Positions 44,684-54,178 of a DNA stretch of 64,000 nt are shown one piece after another. How positions within the stretch are numbered: the stretch's first letter is position 1; each line of letters begins with the position of its first letter. The DNA comes from JALHST01 sp963798435 (lineage in GTDB: Bacteria > Bacteroidota > Bacteroidia > Flavobacteriales > Flavobacteriaceae): NCBI GenBank assembly GCA_963798435.1, contig CAWCTF010000008.1:434001-498000 (forward strand), in the 5' to 3' direction. Made by a program: the position numbers and the translations under genes. The notes under the pieces are model-generated. The model did not search any database. It had not been told where the DNA came from and saw only the letters and a list, made by a program, of their open reading frames with translations.

Positions 44684-45830
44684 ATGAACAAAATAGTAAA
44701 ATATATCTTGATAGGGGTTTTGGTGCTGGGGGCACTATGGGCTGCTGCCTTTTTTATTAAATCGAATAACCAGGGGGCTGTCACATTCGAAACACAAAAG
44801 CCCTTTATTTCAAATATAGAAAAGAAGACCGTTGCTACGGGAAAAGTCGTCCCAGAGGATGAAATTGAAATTAAGCCTCAAATATCAGGGATTATCGAAA
44901 AGATTTATCTTGTGGAAGGCGCTAAAGTGAAGGCAGGGGATTTAATCGCGGTCATCAAAGTAGTTCCCAATGAACAGTCGTTGAATCAAGCCCGTGGAAG
45001 AGTGACCAATGCACAGATTGCCTTGGACAATGTTAAGATCGAATACAACCGAAACAAGGCCCTGTTCGATAAAGGGGTGATTTCTAGTCAAGACTTCAAT
45101 AACCTACAATTGCGCTTCGATCAAGCGGAACAGGAATTAAAGAATGCCCAGGCTGACTATCAGATTATCCGGGTAGGATCCGCAGGAGGATCTGCATCGG
45201 CCAATACGAATATTCGGGCGACGGTCGATGGAACGATTCTCGAAATCCCTGTTGAAGAAGGGGACCAGGTCATTCAAAGTAACAATTTTAACGATGGAAC
45301 CACGATTGCAACCATTGCTGATTTGAGTAAAATGATTTTCGAAGGAAAAGTCGATGAAGGGGAAGTCGGGAAATTAACCGTGGGAACCCCCTTAAAAATA
45401 AGCCTTGGTGCCGTTGAAGGGAAAGAGCTTGATGCCAAATTACGGTTTATCGCCCCCAAAGGGGTCGAGGAAACCGGCGCCGTTCAATTTAAGATCGAAG
45501 GGGATGTCGAGAATAAGGACGATGTGTTTATCAGGGCAGGCTATAGCGCGAATGCCTCTATGGTACTCGAGAAAAAAGACAGCGTCATGGTGATTCCGGA
45601 AGCTTTGCTTCAATTCGATAAAAAGACCGATAAACCGTATGTCGAAGTAGCCGTTGGAAAAGTGGAAGATCAAAAATTTGAACGTAAGGATATCGAAGAT
45701 CGGTATTTCCGATGGCGTAAACGTCGAGGTGGTATCAGGCCTTACCAAGGATGATAATGTGAAACAATGGAATAAGACCGAGCCGATTAAGAAGGGGGAC
45801 GAAGAAGAGGGCGCAACAGCGAATAATTAA
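44684..45830 (+). pseudogene. Efflux membrane fusion protein (set B), interrupted near its C-terminus
   Basis: HlyD/MacA-type adaptor paralogous to the one at 26876-27988. It has a membrane anchor (about 4-24: IVKYILIGVLVLGALW), lipoyl half motifs, a coiled coil (VTNAQIALDNVKIEYNRNK) and a beta-barrel. I chose the ATG at 44684 since it precedes the anchor directly. The frame breaks after RKDIE; removing one base near 45698 restores IGISDGVNVEVVSGLTKDD, which aligns with the paralogue, and leads to a stop at 45828-45830. As read, the product ends in an unrelated tail at 45754. A single-base error or recent mutation is likely. Confidence 0.85.
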
Positions 45831-45885
45831 GAATAATTGACATCAATCTGCCTGCCAACGGTGGGTTAAAATAAATAATCAAAAC

Positions 45886-47226
45886 ATGAAATTTAATCAC
45901 ATCGCTTTACTACTGCTATTCTCAGTAGGAATGATATCGGCCCAACAAAAAAAATGGACCTTAGAGGAATGTGTCAACTATGCCGTTGAAAACAACCTTA
46001 CCATTGAACAATATGAATTAGACCTTGAAAATGCAACCATCGACAGATCCGATGCGATTGGGGATATGTTGCCTAGTTTAAACGGACAGATGAGTGTTTC
46101 GGGCAATACGGGGTTAATTCTGGATCCGACGACCAACGGTTTTGTTACGGGCACCATTTTTTCTGCCTCAAGTAGTTTTACGTCCTCGGTGACGTTGTTC
46201 GATGGTTTACGGAATCTGCATCGGTTGAACCGGGCCAAATTGAGTGCTATAAGCAGTCAGTATCGTTTAGATAATCTTAAGGACGATATTCGACTCATGG
46301 TGGCCAACTCGTATTTGACGATTATCTCGAACAAGGAGTCCTTAAAGGTATTCAGGGCACAGAATGCCGTAACCCAACAAGATCTGGAACGCACCAAGGA
46401 ATTGGTATCTTCGGGCGTAGTTCCCCAGGGAGATCAACTAGAGATCGAAGCAACCGTGGCCAACCAGGAACAGCAGATCGTGAATGCCGAGAATTTGGTG
46501 CTTATATCGCGTATCAATTTGGCCCAGCTACTACAGATTACCGATTATGATAATTTTGATGTTGCAGAAATGGAGTTCGAGATTCCCCCTTCCGATATCT
46601 TGAATAATACCGCTAAGGAGATCTTTGAGAAGGCCTTGACGTTTCGAAACGATATCAAGTTCTCACAGTCGAATGTAGACTTGGCCATGAAAGACGTCGA
46701 TATTGCCAAAGGAGCGTTATTTCCTACCATTGGTGCTTTTATTAACTACAATACACGCTATTCGGATCAAACTAGGGATTCCTTGACCGGGGAGCAGATT
46801 GGGTTTAAAGATCAATTATATATCAACGATGGCATCTCCTATGGTGCCCAAATGAATATTCCGATTTTTAATGGTTTTTCAACGCGCAATAACATACAGC
46901 GTTCAAAAATCAGCTTGGAGAAGGCGAGATTGCAATTTGAACAAGACAAACTGGATCTAGAAACGAATGTAAATCAGGCTTATGTAGATGTCAGTAGTTT
47001 TGCGAAATCGTATGAAGCGGCACAAAAAACCTTGGAAGCACGTCGTTTGGCATATAACTATGCCAAGGAACGCTACGATGTCGGTCTGATGAACGCCTTT
47101 GATTTTAGCCAAGCGCAGTCTCGGGTAGATAATGCCGAAGCAGAGTTGGTTAGCACAAAATACAATTACATCTTCAGATTGAAGGTCCTGGAATTCTATT
47201 TTGGAATACCGATTGTCTTGCATTGA
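45886..47226 (+). CDS. TolC-family outer membrane efflux protein
   Basis: A 446-residue outer-membrane channel of tripartite exporters. A signal peptide ends at ISAQQ. Two repeats of the TolC pattern follow: the N-terminal KKWTLEECVNYAVENNLTIE and paired long coiled-coil helices (VVPQGDQLEIEATVANQEQQI; LEKARLQFEQDKLDLETNV), separated by strand segments. It ends the set B operon and is followed by a strong terminator. Confidence 0.94.
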   Translation: MKFNHIALLLLFSVGMISAQQKKWTLEECVNYAVENNLTIEQYELDLENATIDRSDAIGDMLPSLNGQMSVSGNTGLILDPTTNGFVTGTIFSASSSFTSSVTLFDGLRNLHRLNRAKLSAISSQYRLDNLKDDIRLMVANSYLTIISNKESLKVFRAQNAVTQQDLERTKELVSSGVVPQGDQLEIEATVANQEQQIVNAENLVLISRINLAQLLQITDYDNFDVAEMEFEIPPSDILNNTAKEIFEKALTFRNDIKFSQSNVDLAMKDVDIAKGALFPTIGAFINYNTRYSDQTRDSLTGEQIGFKDQLYINDGISYGAQMNIPIFNGFSTRNNIQRSKISLEKARLQFEQDKLDLETNVNQAYVDVSSFAKSYEAAQKTLEARRLAYNYAKERYDVGLMNAFDFSQAQSRVDNAEAELVSTKYNYIFRLKVLEFYFGIPIVLH

Positions 47227-47234
47227 TGACCTTA

Positions 47235-47275
47235 AAAAATACCTGCAAGGTTTTGTAGACCTTGCAGGTATTTTT
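47235..47275. terminator. Strong terminator after the set B export operon
   Basis: A perfect 16-bp inverted repeat (AAAAATACCTGCAAGG at 47235-47250, complement at 47260-47275) around a 9-nt loop, with A tract before and T tract after. It lies 9 bp after the TolC stop. Confidence 0.93.
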
Positions 47276-47301
47276 CATTTTAGGGTACGCCGTCTTCGGC
47301 G

Positions 47302-47309
47302 TATCTTTG
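47302..47309 (+). promoter_or_regulatory. -7-like element directly before tsaB
   Basis: TATCTTTG matches TAnnTTTG, but it ends only 7 bp before the tsaB ATG, implying a nearly leaderless message. It partly follows a small hairpin (TACGCCG with CGGCGTA, 47286-47303). Treat as a weak candidate. Confidence 0.3.
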
Positions 47310-47316
47310 TCCCATC

Positions 47317-47994
47317 ATGGCCATAATCCTTCATCTAGAGACAGCGACCACGAATTGCTCGGTAAGTGTCGCAGCAGACGGGAAACTTCTTGCGATAAAG
47401 GAAGAAGATACCCCTGGTTACTCACATTCGGAGCAACTTCATGTTTTTATAAGCCATGCCTTAGACGCGGCTTCGTTGAAAATCACCGATCTCGACGCCA
47501 TTGCGGTAAGTAAGGGCCCAGGATCTTATACGGGGCTACGTATTGGTGTCTCGGCCGCCAAAGGGCTCTGTTTTGCACTCGATATCCCTCTGCTTGCCAT
47601 CCCCACCTTACAAAGTATGCAATTGCAGGCGGCAACGTCTAATTATGATTTTATAATACCGCTGTTAGACGCACGGCGTATGGAAGTCTATTCGACGGTG
47701 TTCGACGCTGAAGGGACTGAGTTGCGGGAAACCAAGGCCGAAATCATCGATGCAACCTCGTTTGCAGTTTTTATAAATCGGGGAAAAGTACTTTTGGTAG
47801 GTTCTGGTGCCGAAAAATGCAAGGCACTTTTAGCGCATCCAAATCTTGAATTCAATACAGCCTTGGTTCCCTCTTCTCGGGAAATGTGCGAACTCGCCTT
47901 CAAAAAATACCAAGTTGGGGACTTTGAGGATGTTGCCTATTTTGAGCCCTATTATCTCAAAGATTTTCTACTACAGGGCAAGCCCAAACCCTAA
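47317..47994 (+). CDS. tsaB: tRNA threonylcarbamoyladenosine biosynthesis protein TsaB
   Basis: A partner of TsaD and TsaE in making the t6A modification at position 37 of ANN-reading tRNAs. The 225 residues carry the actin-like ATPase fold of the family: LHLETATTNCSVSV at the N-terminus, then GYSHSEQLHVFI, and the highly conserved SKGPGSYTGLRIGVSAAKGL. TsaB lacks the metal-binding histidines of TsaD, as expected. Its 3' end overlaps the convergent hypothetical gene by 4 bp. Confidence 0.95.
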   Translation: MAIILHLETATTNCSVSVAADGKLLAIKEEDTPGYSHSEQLHVFISHALDAASLKITDLDAIAVSKGPGSYTGLRIGVSAAKGLCFALDIPLLAIPTLQSMQLQAATSNYDFIIPLLDARRMEVYSTVFDAEGTELRETKAEIIDATSFAVFINRGKVLLVGSGAEKCKALLAHPNLEFNTALVPSSREMCELAFKKYQVGDFEDVAYFEPYYLKDFLLQGKPKP

Positions 47995-48719
47995 TTGTTT
48001 TTTATGGCATTCGTACCTTCCCGTTCTTCAGCTTTCAGCTGATCATAATAGGCCAAAATCGCCACGGCCTCGGCTTCGTCACGAACATTTAATTTACGTT
48101 CCCGGGCATAGGTGCGCAGCTCTGAATACTTATCCCATAAGACCGCAAAGACTTCCTTTCTACTGAGGCCCAATAAGGGTGTTGCTGGTTTCCCTTTCGG
48201 CTTGATATAATATAAAACGCTTGTTTCAAACGTGGGAGGTTTAAATTGGGTATACCCATTTTCGGGATCGACCGGTCCTTTGATCGTTTTTATGATTCGT
48301 AGATACAGCAGGGTTTCACCGTCGTTCAGAGGTGAAAAATACCCGGATTTTAGGTTGCTATGGTCTAAATAGTCGATATATTGGAAGGTCTTGCCATCAA
48401 TCTGCGCTTCAATATCCTTGCTTTTTGATAGATAGACTTTTTGCTCATCTTGCAGAAATTGCACCGCATCATGATAGGCATCATAGCGCATGGCGAGTTC
48501 TTTTTGCTTTTTCCCATTGAGGAACCATTGCCCCAATTTGAATTCTTGATCCAGGTAGGGCGAACCCGCTACGAGATACTCATGTTCGATACGATTAATG
48601 TCCCTTGTGGTTATCTTGAAGGGTGCGTCAGCCTGAGCCATGCAAATCACCGGGAACAGAATCGCAAGGAGGATACTGGGCTTATTAAGGGTATTTCGCA
48701 AAGAACCAACCGATTCCAT
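47991..48719 (-). CDS. Hypothetical exported protein
   Basis: A 242-residue protein with a hydrophobic segment at about 14-27 (KPSILLAILFPVICMAQ), probably a signal peptide cleaved after the Ala-Gln. The mature part is hydrophilic, with KITTRDINRIEHEYL, several aromatic-rich strands (YFSPLNDGETLLYLRII) and a helical C-terminus (EAEAVAILAYYDQLKAEE). I do not recognise a family. It lies directly downstream of the MscS gene in the same direction, with only 3 bp between the MscS stop and its start, so the two may be co-transcribed. Confidence 0.7.
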   Translation of the reverse strand: MESVGSLRNTLNKPSILLAILFPVICMAQADAPFKITTRDINRIEHEYLVAGSPYLDQEFKLGQWFLNGKKQKELAMRYDAYHDAVQFLQDEQKVYLSKSKDIEAQIDGKTFQYIDYLDHSNLKSGYFSPLNDGETLLYLRIIKTIKGPVDPENGYTQFKPPTFETSVLYYIKPKGKPATPLLGLSRKEVFAVLWDKYSELRTYARERKLNVRDEAEAVAILAYYDQLKAEEREGTNAIKNN

Positions 48720-48722
48720 CCT

Positions 48723-49544
48723 TTATTTTTTGGTATGCATGACCCGCTGTGGAAATGGAATTTCAATATCGGCTGCGTCGAATTGCAGTTTTAATTCTTC
48801 CAATACATGAAAATGTGCCGCCCAGAAATCTTCGTTTTTCGCATAGAAACGCAAGGTCAGGTTCACTGAACTGTCGGCCAGTTCACCAACATAGACTTCA
48901 GGTGCGGGTTCTTTAAGTATTTTTTCGTTGCCGGTGCAAATTTTGAGAAGAATGTCCTTGGCTTTTTTGATATTCGAACCGTAGCTGATTCCGACATCGA
49001 TCTTATCCCTACGGGTAGCTTCCCCATTGTAGTTGACAATCGTATTGTTTGACAATTGCCCATTGGGGACAATGGCAATCTGGTTGCCGAATGTATTTAA
49101 TTTGGTCGTGAAGATGGTGATCTCCTTCACACTGCCATCGACCCCTTGGGCCGAGATCCAATCCCCTACTTTAAAAGGCTTGAAAAGCAGAATAAGTACC
49201 CCACCCGCAAAATTTGCCAAGGATCCCTGCAAGGCCAGTCCGACAGCCAATCCTGCGGCACCTACCATGGCCACGAGTGAAGAAGATTGTACGCCTAGTT
49301 GGGTGATGACCAGTACAAATAATAAAAGTTTTAGGCCAATACTAATGAAGCTTTGTAGAAACGATTCAAGGGCCAGATCGTAATCCTTTTTTTCAAAAAA
49401 TTTACGGACGATCCGGTTGATAAATTTAATGACCCAACGGCCTACGAATAGAATCAGGAGCGCAGAGATAATATTCGGCGCTATTTCCAGGGCAAATTCC
49501 AGGGCCCGTTTCCAATAGTCTTGGTAGTTTGCAAGTTCATCCAT
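48723..49544 (-). CDS. Small-conductance mechanosensitive channel (MscS family)
   Basis: A 273-residue channel that releases solutes on hypo-osmotic shock. It has three N-terminal helices, with the pore-lining third helix showing the Gly/Ala pattern (VGAAGLAVGLALQGSLANFAGG), then the beta domain (FKVGDWISAQGVDGSVKEI, IVPNGQLSNNTIVN) and an alpha/beta cage. I placed the start at MDELANYQDY (49544) instead of the 19-residue upstream extension, which is not membrane-like in the family. Together with trehalose synthesis it indicates osmotic adaptation. Confidence 0.93.
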   Translation of the reverse strand: MDELANYQDYWKRALEFALEIAPNIISALLILFVGRWVIKFINRIVRKFFEKKDYDLALESFLQSFISIGLKLLLFVLVITQLGVQSSSLVAMVGAAGLAVGLALQGSLANFAGGVLILLFKPFKVGDWISAQGVDGSVKEITIFTTKLNTFGNQIAIVPNGQLSNNTIVNYNGEATRRDKIDVGISYGSNIKKAKDILLKICTGNEKILKEPAPEVYVGELADSSVNLTLRFYAKNEDFWAAHFHVLEELKLQFDAADIEIPFPQRVMHTKK

Positions 49545-49622
49545 AAGGGTGGTATTTAAGCGATTAAATGGCAAGAAAAAGAATTTAAGCTTCCTTGTCA
49601 AGAAATTATAACTAATGTAATG

Positions 49623-51746
49623 TTAATTTTTATCATACAATAGCAGTTGCTTCAATACCTCCTCGGGCGTTGATACGGGTAATTTGCAACTGCCGTGCTG
49701 GCAGACATAGATCCAGGTTTCGCCTAGGACGTATCGGTCTTGAAGTAGTGAAAGTTTACTGTCATCATGCGATGTTCCTGCTAAAATGGTATTGGGAAGA
49801 TACTTCCCAACCAATTCCCGTGCCTTTTGCTGGTAGTTTTCGCCTACAATGGCCACTTCATAAAAAGGCTGCTCATAATAGAGGTCGAGCTGCAACCAGT
49901 TGGCGTAGCTTTGTACATTTTCAGTAAGATTCATCTGCATCGTCTTCAGCATGTGTAGCGCGGTATCTTCATAGTGTGCATCCGGAAAGAACTTCGAGAG
50001 CTTAAAAAGCGCTTTGGCCAAGATTGAATTCGAAGACGGAATCACGTTGTCCATAGTTTCCAAGGTCTTTCTGATCACATAGGCATCTTTTTGGGAGGTG
50101 AAGAAGAACAGGCCGCTATGGGGGTCATAAAAATTATCCTGGCAATACTGTGTCAAGGTTTTGGCACGTGTCAACCACGTTTCGTCAAACGTAACTTCAT
50201 AGAGGGCGATATAGGCATCAATGACCGAGGCATAATCTTCTAAATAGCCATTGATCGTACTCCGTTCATTTTTGTAGTTATGAAAGAGTCCGCCGTCAGG
50301 CCGTGTCAAACGTTCGCCTATAAAGGCAGCGTTTTGCAGGGCCAGGTCTAAATACGACGCATCGCCCAAATACCGATAGGCATCGACCAATCCCTTCAAC
50401 ATCAAGCCATTCCAGGAGGTAAGGATTTTGTCGTCAAGACGGGGCCTACTTCTTTTGGAGCGCTCTTTTGATAGAATCTGCCGACTTCGGTCAAGGATCG
50501 TATGCAATTGCGACACGGTTATATGATGATTTTTTGCGATTTCCTGGTCGGTGGCGTTGCGGATCAAGACATAATTGTCATGCTCCCAGAGCCCGTAACC
50601 ATTGATGTTATAATAGTCCTTGAAAATTTCGAAATCGTTGCCTAACAATTTTTGCAGGTCGGCATCCTTCCAAACGTAAAAGGCGCCTTCCTCTAATGTT
50701 CCCGAATCGTCGAGGCTATCTGCATCCAAAGAGGAGTAAAAACCACAATTTTCATCCAGCAATTCATTGGTAACAAAGGCAATCGTCTTTTCAACGGTTT
50801 CTTTGTAGAGTTCGGATTTGGTGACGGCATAGGCTTTTGAATACAGACTGACCAATTGGCCATTATCATACAGCATCTTTTCAAAATGGGGGATATGCCA
50901 TTTGGCGTCGACCGAATATCGTGAAAAGCCACCGCCAATATGATCAAAAACTCCGCCCCACGCCATTTTTGTCAAAGTAGTATTTACATATTCGACGGTT
51001 TTAGGGTCATTTAGAGCCACTCCAAAGTGCAGTAGGAAATTCAAATTAACGGGCATCATAAATTTAGGTGCTCCCTTATACCCGCCCATCGTAGTATCAA
51101 AATACCCCGACCAATCTTTTACGACCTTTTGCATCTGGGCCAAGGACATGATCTCGGCGTTTTCATGACTTTCCACCAAATTGATGTTCTTGATGCCCTC
51201 GGCTAGATTTTGGGCATATTCCGATAGTTTTTGCGGATCTTTTTCATGGAGTTCGGACAGCTGCTGCAAGGCCTTGATCCAATTCTCCTTTTGTACATAG
51301 GTAGCGCCCCAAAAAGGGTGACCGTTGGGCAGGGCGACAATATTCAACGGCCAACCCCCGCTCCCGGTCATCATTTGTAGGGCATCCATATAGATATGAT
51401 CAACATCGGGCCGTTCTTCACGATCGACCTTGATACTGATAAAATGATCGTTCATGACCTTGGCGACCGTTTCGTCCTCAAAACATTCATGTTCCATCAC
51501 ATGGCACCAATGGCAGGCGGCATACCCGATACTGATCAATAAAAGCTTGTTCTCCTTTTGGGCTCTTTTCAAGACCTCTGGGCTCCAAGCCTCCCAATTT
51601 ACAGGGTTATGGGCATGTTGTAGTAAATAGGGGCTCGTTTCGTTAATAAGGGCATTCGTATGTTTATAGGTCATTTGTTCTGGTTTTTGACCATAAAGAG
51701 TGCATAGTGTAAAAAATGCGATACTATAGGATAGACACAGGCGCAT
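49623..51746 (-). CDS. YyaL-like thioredoxin-domain (DUF255) protein, exported form
   Basis: A protein of about 707 residues. An N-terminal signal-like segment (RLCLSYSIAFFTLCTLYG) is followed by the thioredoxin-like DUF255 domain (about 28-190) with NALINETSPYLLQHAHNPVNW, shown by its ends, and the CxxC motif as CHWC at 78-81. The long C-terminal (alpha/alpha)6 toroid resembles glycosidases and N-acylglucosamine epimerases (LDDKILTSWNGLMLKGL; YLEDYASVIDAYIAL). The family is widespread (human SPATA20) and its reaction is not known. I chose the ATG at 51746 before the signal segment. A TAACTTTG -7-like element (51750-51757, bottom strand) sits very close to it. Confidence 0.9.
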   Translation of the reverse strand: MRLCLSYSIAFFTLCTLYGQKPEQMTYKHTNALINETSPYLLQHAHNPVNWEAWSPEVLKRAQKENKLLLISIGYAACHWCHVMEHECFEDETVAKVMNDHFISIKVDREERPDVDHIYMDALQMMTGSGGWPLNIVALPNGHPFWGATYVQKENWIKALQQLSELHEKDPQKLSEYAQNLAEGIKNINLVESHENAEIMSLAQMQKVVKDWSGYFDTTMGGYKGAPKFMMPVNLNFLLHFGVALNDPKTVEYVNTTLTKMAWGGVFDHIGGGFSRYSVDAKWHIPHFEKMLYDNGQLVSLYSKAYAVTKSELYKETVEKTIAFVTNELLDENCGFYSSLDADSLDDSGTLEEGAFYVWKDADLQKLLGNDFEIFKDYYNINGYGLWEHDNYVLIRNATDQEIAKNHHITVSQLHTILDRSRQILSKERSKRSRPRLDDKILTSWNGLMLKGLVDAYRYLGDASYLDLALQNAAFIGERLTRPDGGLFHNYKNERSTINGYLEDYASVIDAYIALYEVTFDETWLTRAKTLTQYCQDNFYDPHSGLFFFTSQKDAYVIRKTLETMDNVIPSSNSILAKALFKLSKFFPDAHYEDTALHMLKTMQMNLTENVQSYANWLQLDLYYEQPFYEVAIVGENYQQKARELVGKYLPNTILAGTSHDDSKLSLLQDRYVLGETWIYVCQHGSCKLPVSTPEEVLKQLLLYDKN

Positions 51747-51825
51747 CTTCAAAGTTAAGACTAAATTAGGGCATAAAAAAAGCATCCGTGATTCCTCGCG
51801 GATGCCCTAAGTTTGTTTGAGAATA

Positions 51826-52026
51826 CTAGCGTACCTCGAACGTAATCTTTACGTTTACCCGATAATTGTCGATCTTATTATCCTTAACGGTGGCGCTTTG
51901 CTCATGAATATATATCGAGCGTATGTTCTTTACTGATTTTGAGGCTTCCGCCAAGGCATTTTTTGCTGCTTCTTCCCAGCTTTTATCAGAATTCGCCAAT
52001 AGTTCTATAACTTTTAAAACTGCCAT
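51826..52026 (-). CDS. Dodecin family protein
   Basis: A 66-residue protein whose whole length matches dodecin, a small dodecameric flavin-binding storage and buffering protein. Features are the N-terminal strand VLKVIELLANS, the helix SWEEAAKNALAEASKSVKNI and strands SIYIHEQSATV and YRVNVKITFEV. The tryptophan W17 is at the place of the flavin-stacking residue. It stands 71 bp upstream of the NfuA-like stop and in the same direction as the YyaL-like gene. Confidence 0.94.
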   Translation of the reverse strand: MAVLKVIELLANSDKSWEEAAKNALAEASKSVKNIRSIYIHEQSATVKDNKIDNYRVNVKITFEVR

Positions 52027-52097
52027 ACTTTACGTGTTTTTTAGATTTCCATCAAGATAATAAATAATTCCGCAATCGCGAAGGCGTTATGACAAAA

Positions 52098-53000
52098 TTA
52101 ACCGTTCAAGGCTACGACCTCATGTATCTTGTCGCCCATCATATTTTTCAACATGGTCTCGATCCCGTTTTTAAGGGTAAAGGTCGATGACGGGCAGCCG
52201 CTACAGGCGCCTTGTAAAATGACATTGACGGTTTTCGTGCTTTCTTCATACGATTTGAAAAGTATGTTCCCACCGTCGCTCGCAACCGCCGGGCGTACAT
52301 ATTCTTCTAGAATGTCGATTATTTCCTTCGAGGTGTCATCAAGGTGTTCGTCCTGAATTTTCATTTTTGGGGCTTCAGCGACTTTTTTGGAGACGCTTTG
52401 AGAAGAGACGGCCTCATTGCCATTGGCTAGGAAATCGCGAATCATCTCACGCAGGTTCATCGTTACTTCCTCCCACTCGGCGACCTCATATTTGCTGACC
52501 GAAACATAATTCTCATCAAAGAATACCTCTTTAACAAAAGGAAGATGAAAAAGTTTTTGGGCCAAATCAGACTCCTTGGCTTCATCGATATTCTTGAACT
52601 CAAAGGTCGTGGGGACGATTCGCTTATTTGCTACGAATTTCATAACTGCCGGGTTGGGCGTTACTTCTGCATAGACGGTTACCGGAACACTCCCAAGGTC
52701 ATCCTGCTCGATGACGATTGGTTCACCGGCATTAAGGTATTCTACCAATTGTTGGGCTACTTCATCCTTGACGTCGTTCCATTCAACAATATCAAAACGC
52801 TCTAGGCCTATAAAATTTCCAGAGATGTAAACGGTCTTTATAAATGGCAAATAAAATAGCTGCTGGGCCAAAGGCGAATTTTTAGCATCGTCTATGTTCT
52901 TGAACTCGTAGTTTTTACTTTTCACCAAGGCGTGATTCGCCTCGAATTTTAGGATTGCCGGATTTTTGGTGGGCATAACCGAAATGGAATACTCTTTCAT
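52098..53000 (-). CDS. NfuA-like Fe-S cluster scaffold with duplicated Nfu N-domain
   Basis: A 300-residue iron-sulphur carrier or scaffold protein. The C-terminal NifU-like domain (about 222-300) has the cluster-binding motif CSGC at C266 and C269 (GACSGCPSSTFTL). The N-terminal part holds two related Nfu_N-type modules, about 1-97 (KNPAILKFEANHAL, NIDDAKNSPLAQQLFYLPFI) and 108-200 (PNPAVMKFVANKRI, NIDEAKESDLAQKLFHLPFV). They align to each other over their length, an internal duplication. Single N-domains are usual elsewhere. It is divergent from the PorP-like gene, and a TATTTTTG -7 element lies at 53016-53023 on the bottom strand. Confidence 0.93.
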   Translation of the reverse strand: MKEYSISVMPTKNPAILKFEANHALVKSKNYEFKNIDDAKNSPLAQQLFYLPFIKTVYISGNFIGLERFDIVEWNDVKDEVAQQLVEYLNAGEPIVIEQDDLGSVPVTVYAEVTPNPAVMKFVANKRIVPTTFEFKNIDEAKESDLAQKLFHLPFVKEVFFDENYVSVSKYEVAEWEEVTMNLREMIRDFLANGNEAVSSQSVSKKVAEAPKMKIQDEHLDDTSKEIIDILEEYVRPAVASDGGNILFKSYEESTKTVNVILQGACSGCPSSTFTLKNGIETMLKNMMGDKIHEVVALNG

Positions 53001-53115
53001 ACGTATGAATTTTTACAAAAATACGAAGGTTTTGCCGCTTTTCTGCTATATAATAATGTTGTATTTCATCCGTTATACTTTATATTTAATCGATTTTATA
53101 TCCCTATATTTTTTG

Positions 53116-54108
53116 ATGAAACAGCGATTTTTGCTTCTATTTTCTTTTTTGGCATTTGCATTTCAGTCGATTGCACAAGAAGGAATACCTGTATATTTCG
53201 ATTATTTGGCGGATAATTATTATTTAGTGTATCCCTCCATGGCGGGGATCGGTGAAGGAGGAAAAATCAGGGGTACCATACGTAAACAGTGGTTTGCCGT
53301 CAAAGAAGCACCGAACCTACAGACCTTGAATGCGAATTTCAGGTTAGGCGAAAGCAATAGTGGGGTAGGGGCAATTTTTTTTAATGACGCCAACGGCTAT
53401 CATTCCCAGACCGGTATAAAACTTACATATGCCCATCACCTTAAATTGGGTGGGGACATTCGTTATCTTAACCAACTTTCATTCGGCCTCAGTGGTGGCG
53501 TATTACAAAGCAGCCTAGACGAAACCGAATTTAGGTCGGTAATACCGGATCCTATCATCACCGGATCAAAGAATAGCGTAGGCTATTTTAATGTTGATTT
53601 CGGGATGTCGTATAGTCTAATGGAGTTTTATGCCCATTTTGCCGTGCTAAATGCCTTGGGCAGTGGTCGAGATCTATATTCTGCGATAGAATTCGATAAT
53701 TTAAGAAGATACTTGTTCTCTGCTGGGTATGTATTCGGAAGAAATGAGTGGCAATATGAGCCCTCATTCTTACTGCAAGTAACCGAATTTACCCAGGAAA
53801 AGACTTTGGATATCAATGGGAAGGTCTATAAAGATGTTGATTTTGGTAGAATTTGGGGCGGTATATCATATCGAAGAAGCTTCGACGGGGCTCAATTTCA
53901 GTCGAATGGTACCTTGAGCGACCAAAGCCTCCAATTGATTACACCGATTATTGGTGCCAACTTCAAAAATTTTATGGTCTCTTATAATTATTCCTATCAA
54001 ATGGGCGATATACGATTTGACAATGGTGGTTTTCATCAGATTACCGTGGGATACGATTTTGGCCAGACAGAGCGAAGGTACGATTGTTATTGCCCGGCGG
54101 CCCAGTAG
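53116..54108 (+). CDS. PorP/SprF family type IX secretion system outer-membrane protein
   Basis: A 330-residue outer-membrane barrel of the PorP/SprF family, which supports secretion or attachment of T9SS cargo. A signal peptide (QRFLLLFSFLAFAFQSIA, cleaved before QEG) follows the ATG at 53116. The PorP signature appears as NYYLVYPSMAGI and RGTIRKQWFAVKEAP, and GVGAIFFNDANGYHSQTG follows. The final strand ends HQITVGYDFG. SprF-like proteins usually sit downstream of an SprB-like adhesin; here the gene stands alone and convergent with a VWA gene. Confidence 0.9.
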   Translation: MKQRFLLLFSFLAFAFQSIAQEGIPVYFDYLADNYYLVYPSMAGIGEGGKIRGTIRKQWFAVKEAPNLQTLNANFRLGESNSGVGAIFFNDANGYHSQTGIKLTYAHHLKLGGDIRYLNQLSFGLSGGVLQSSLDETEFRSVIPDPIITGSKNSVGYFNVDFGMSYSLMEFYAHFAVLNALGSGRDLYSAIEFDNLRRYLFSAGYVFGRNEWQYEPSFLLQVTEFTQEKTLDINGKVYKDVDFGRIWGGISYRRSFDGAQFQSNGTLSDQSLQLITPIIGANFKNFMVSYNYSYQMGDIRFDNGGFHQITVGYDFGQTERRYDCYCPAAQ

Positions 54109-54138
54109 GGTTTGCCTATCGTCGCGCCCGTACCATAA

Positions 54139-54167
54139 AAGTCCCCTCCCTTGTGGGGAGAGGACTT
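54139..54167. terminator. Hairpin between convergent genes
   Basis: AAGTCCCCTCCC pairs with GGGGAGAGGACTT across a short TTGT loop, with one mismatch, giving about an 11-12 bp stem between the convergent PorP-like and VWA genes. Sequences very like this recur between genes in flavobacterial genomes (recollection), so it may be a dispersed element as well as a terminator. Confidence 0.6.
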
Positions 54168-54178
54168 CCCAGATTTGC

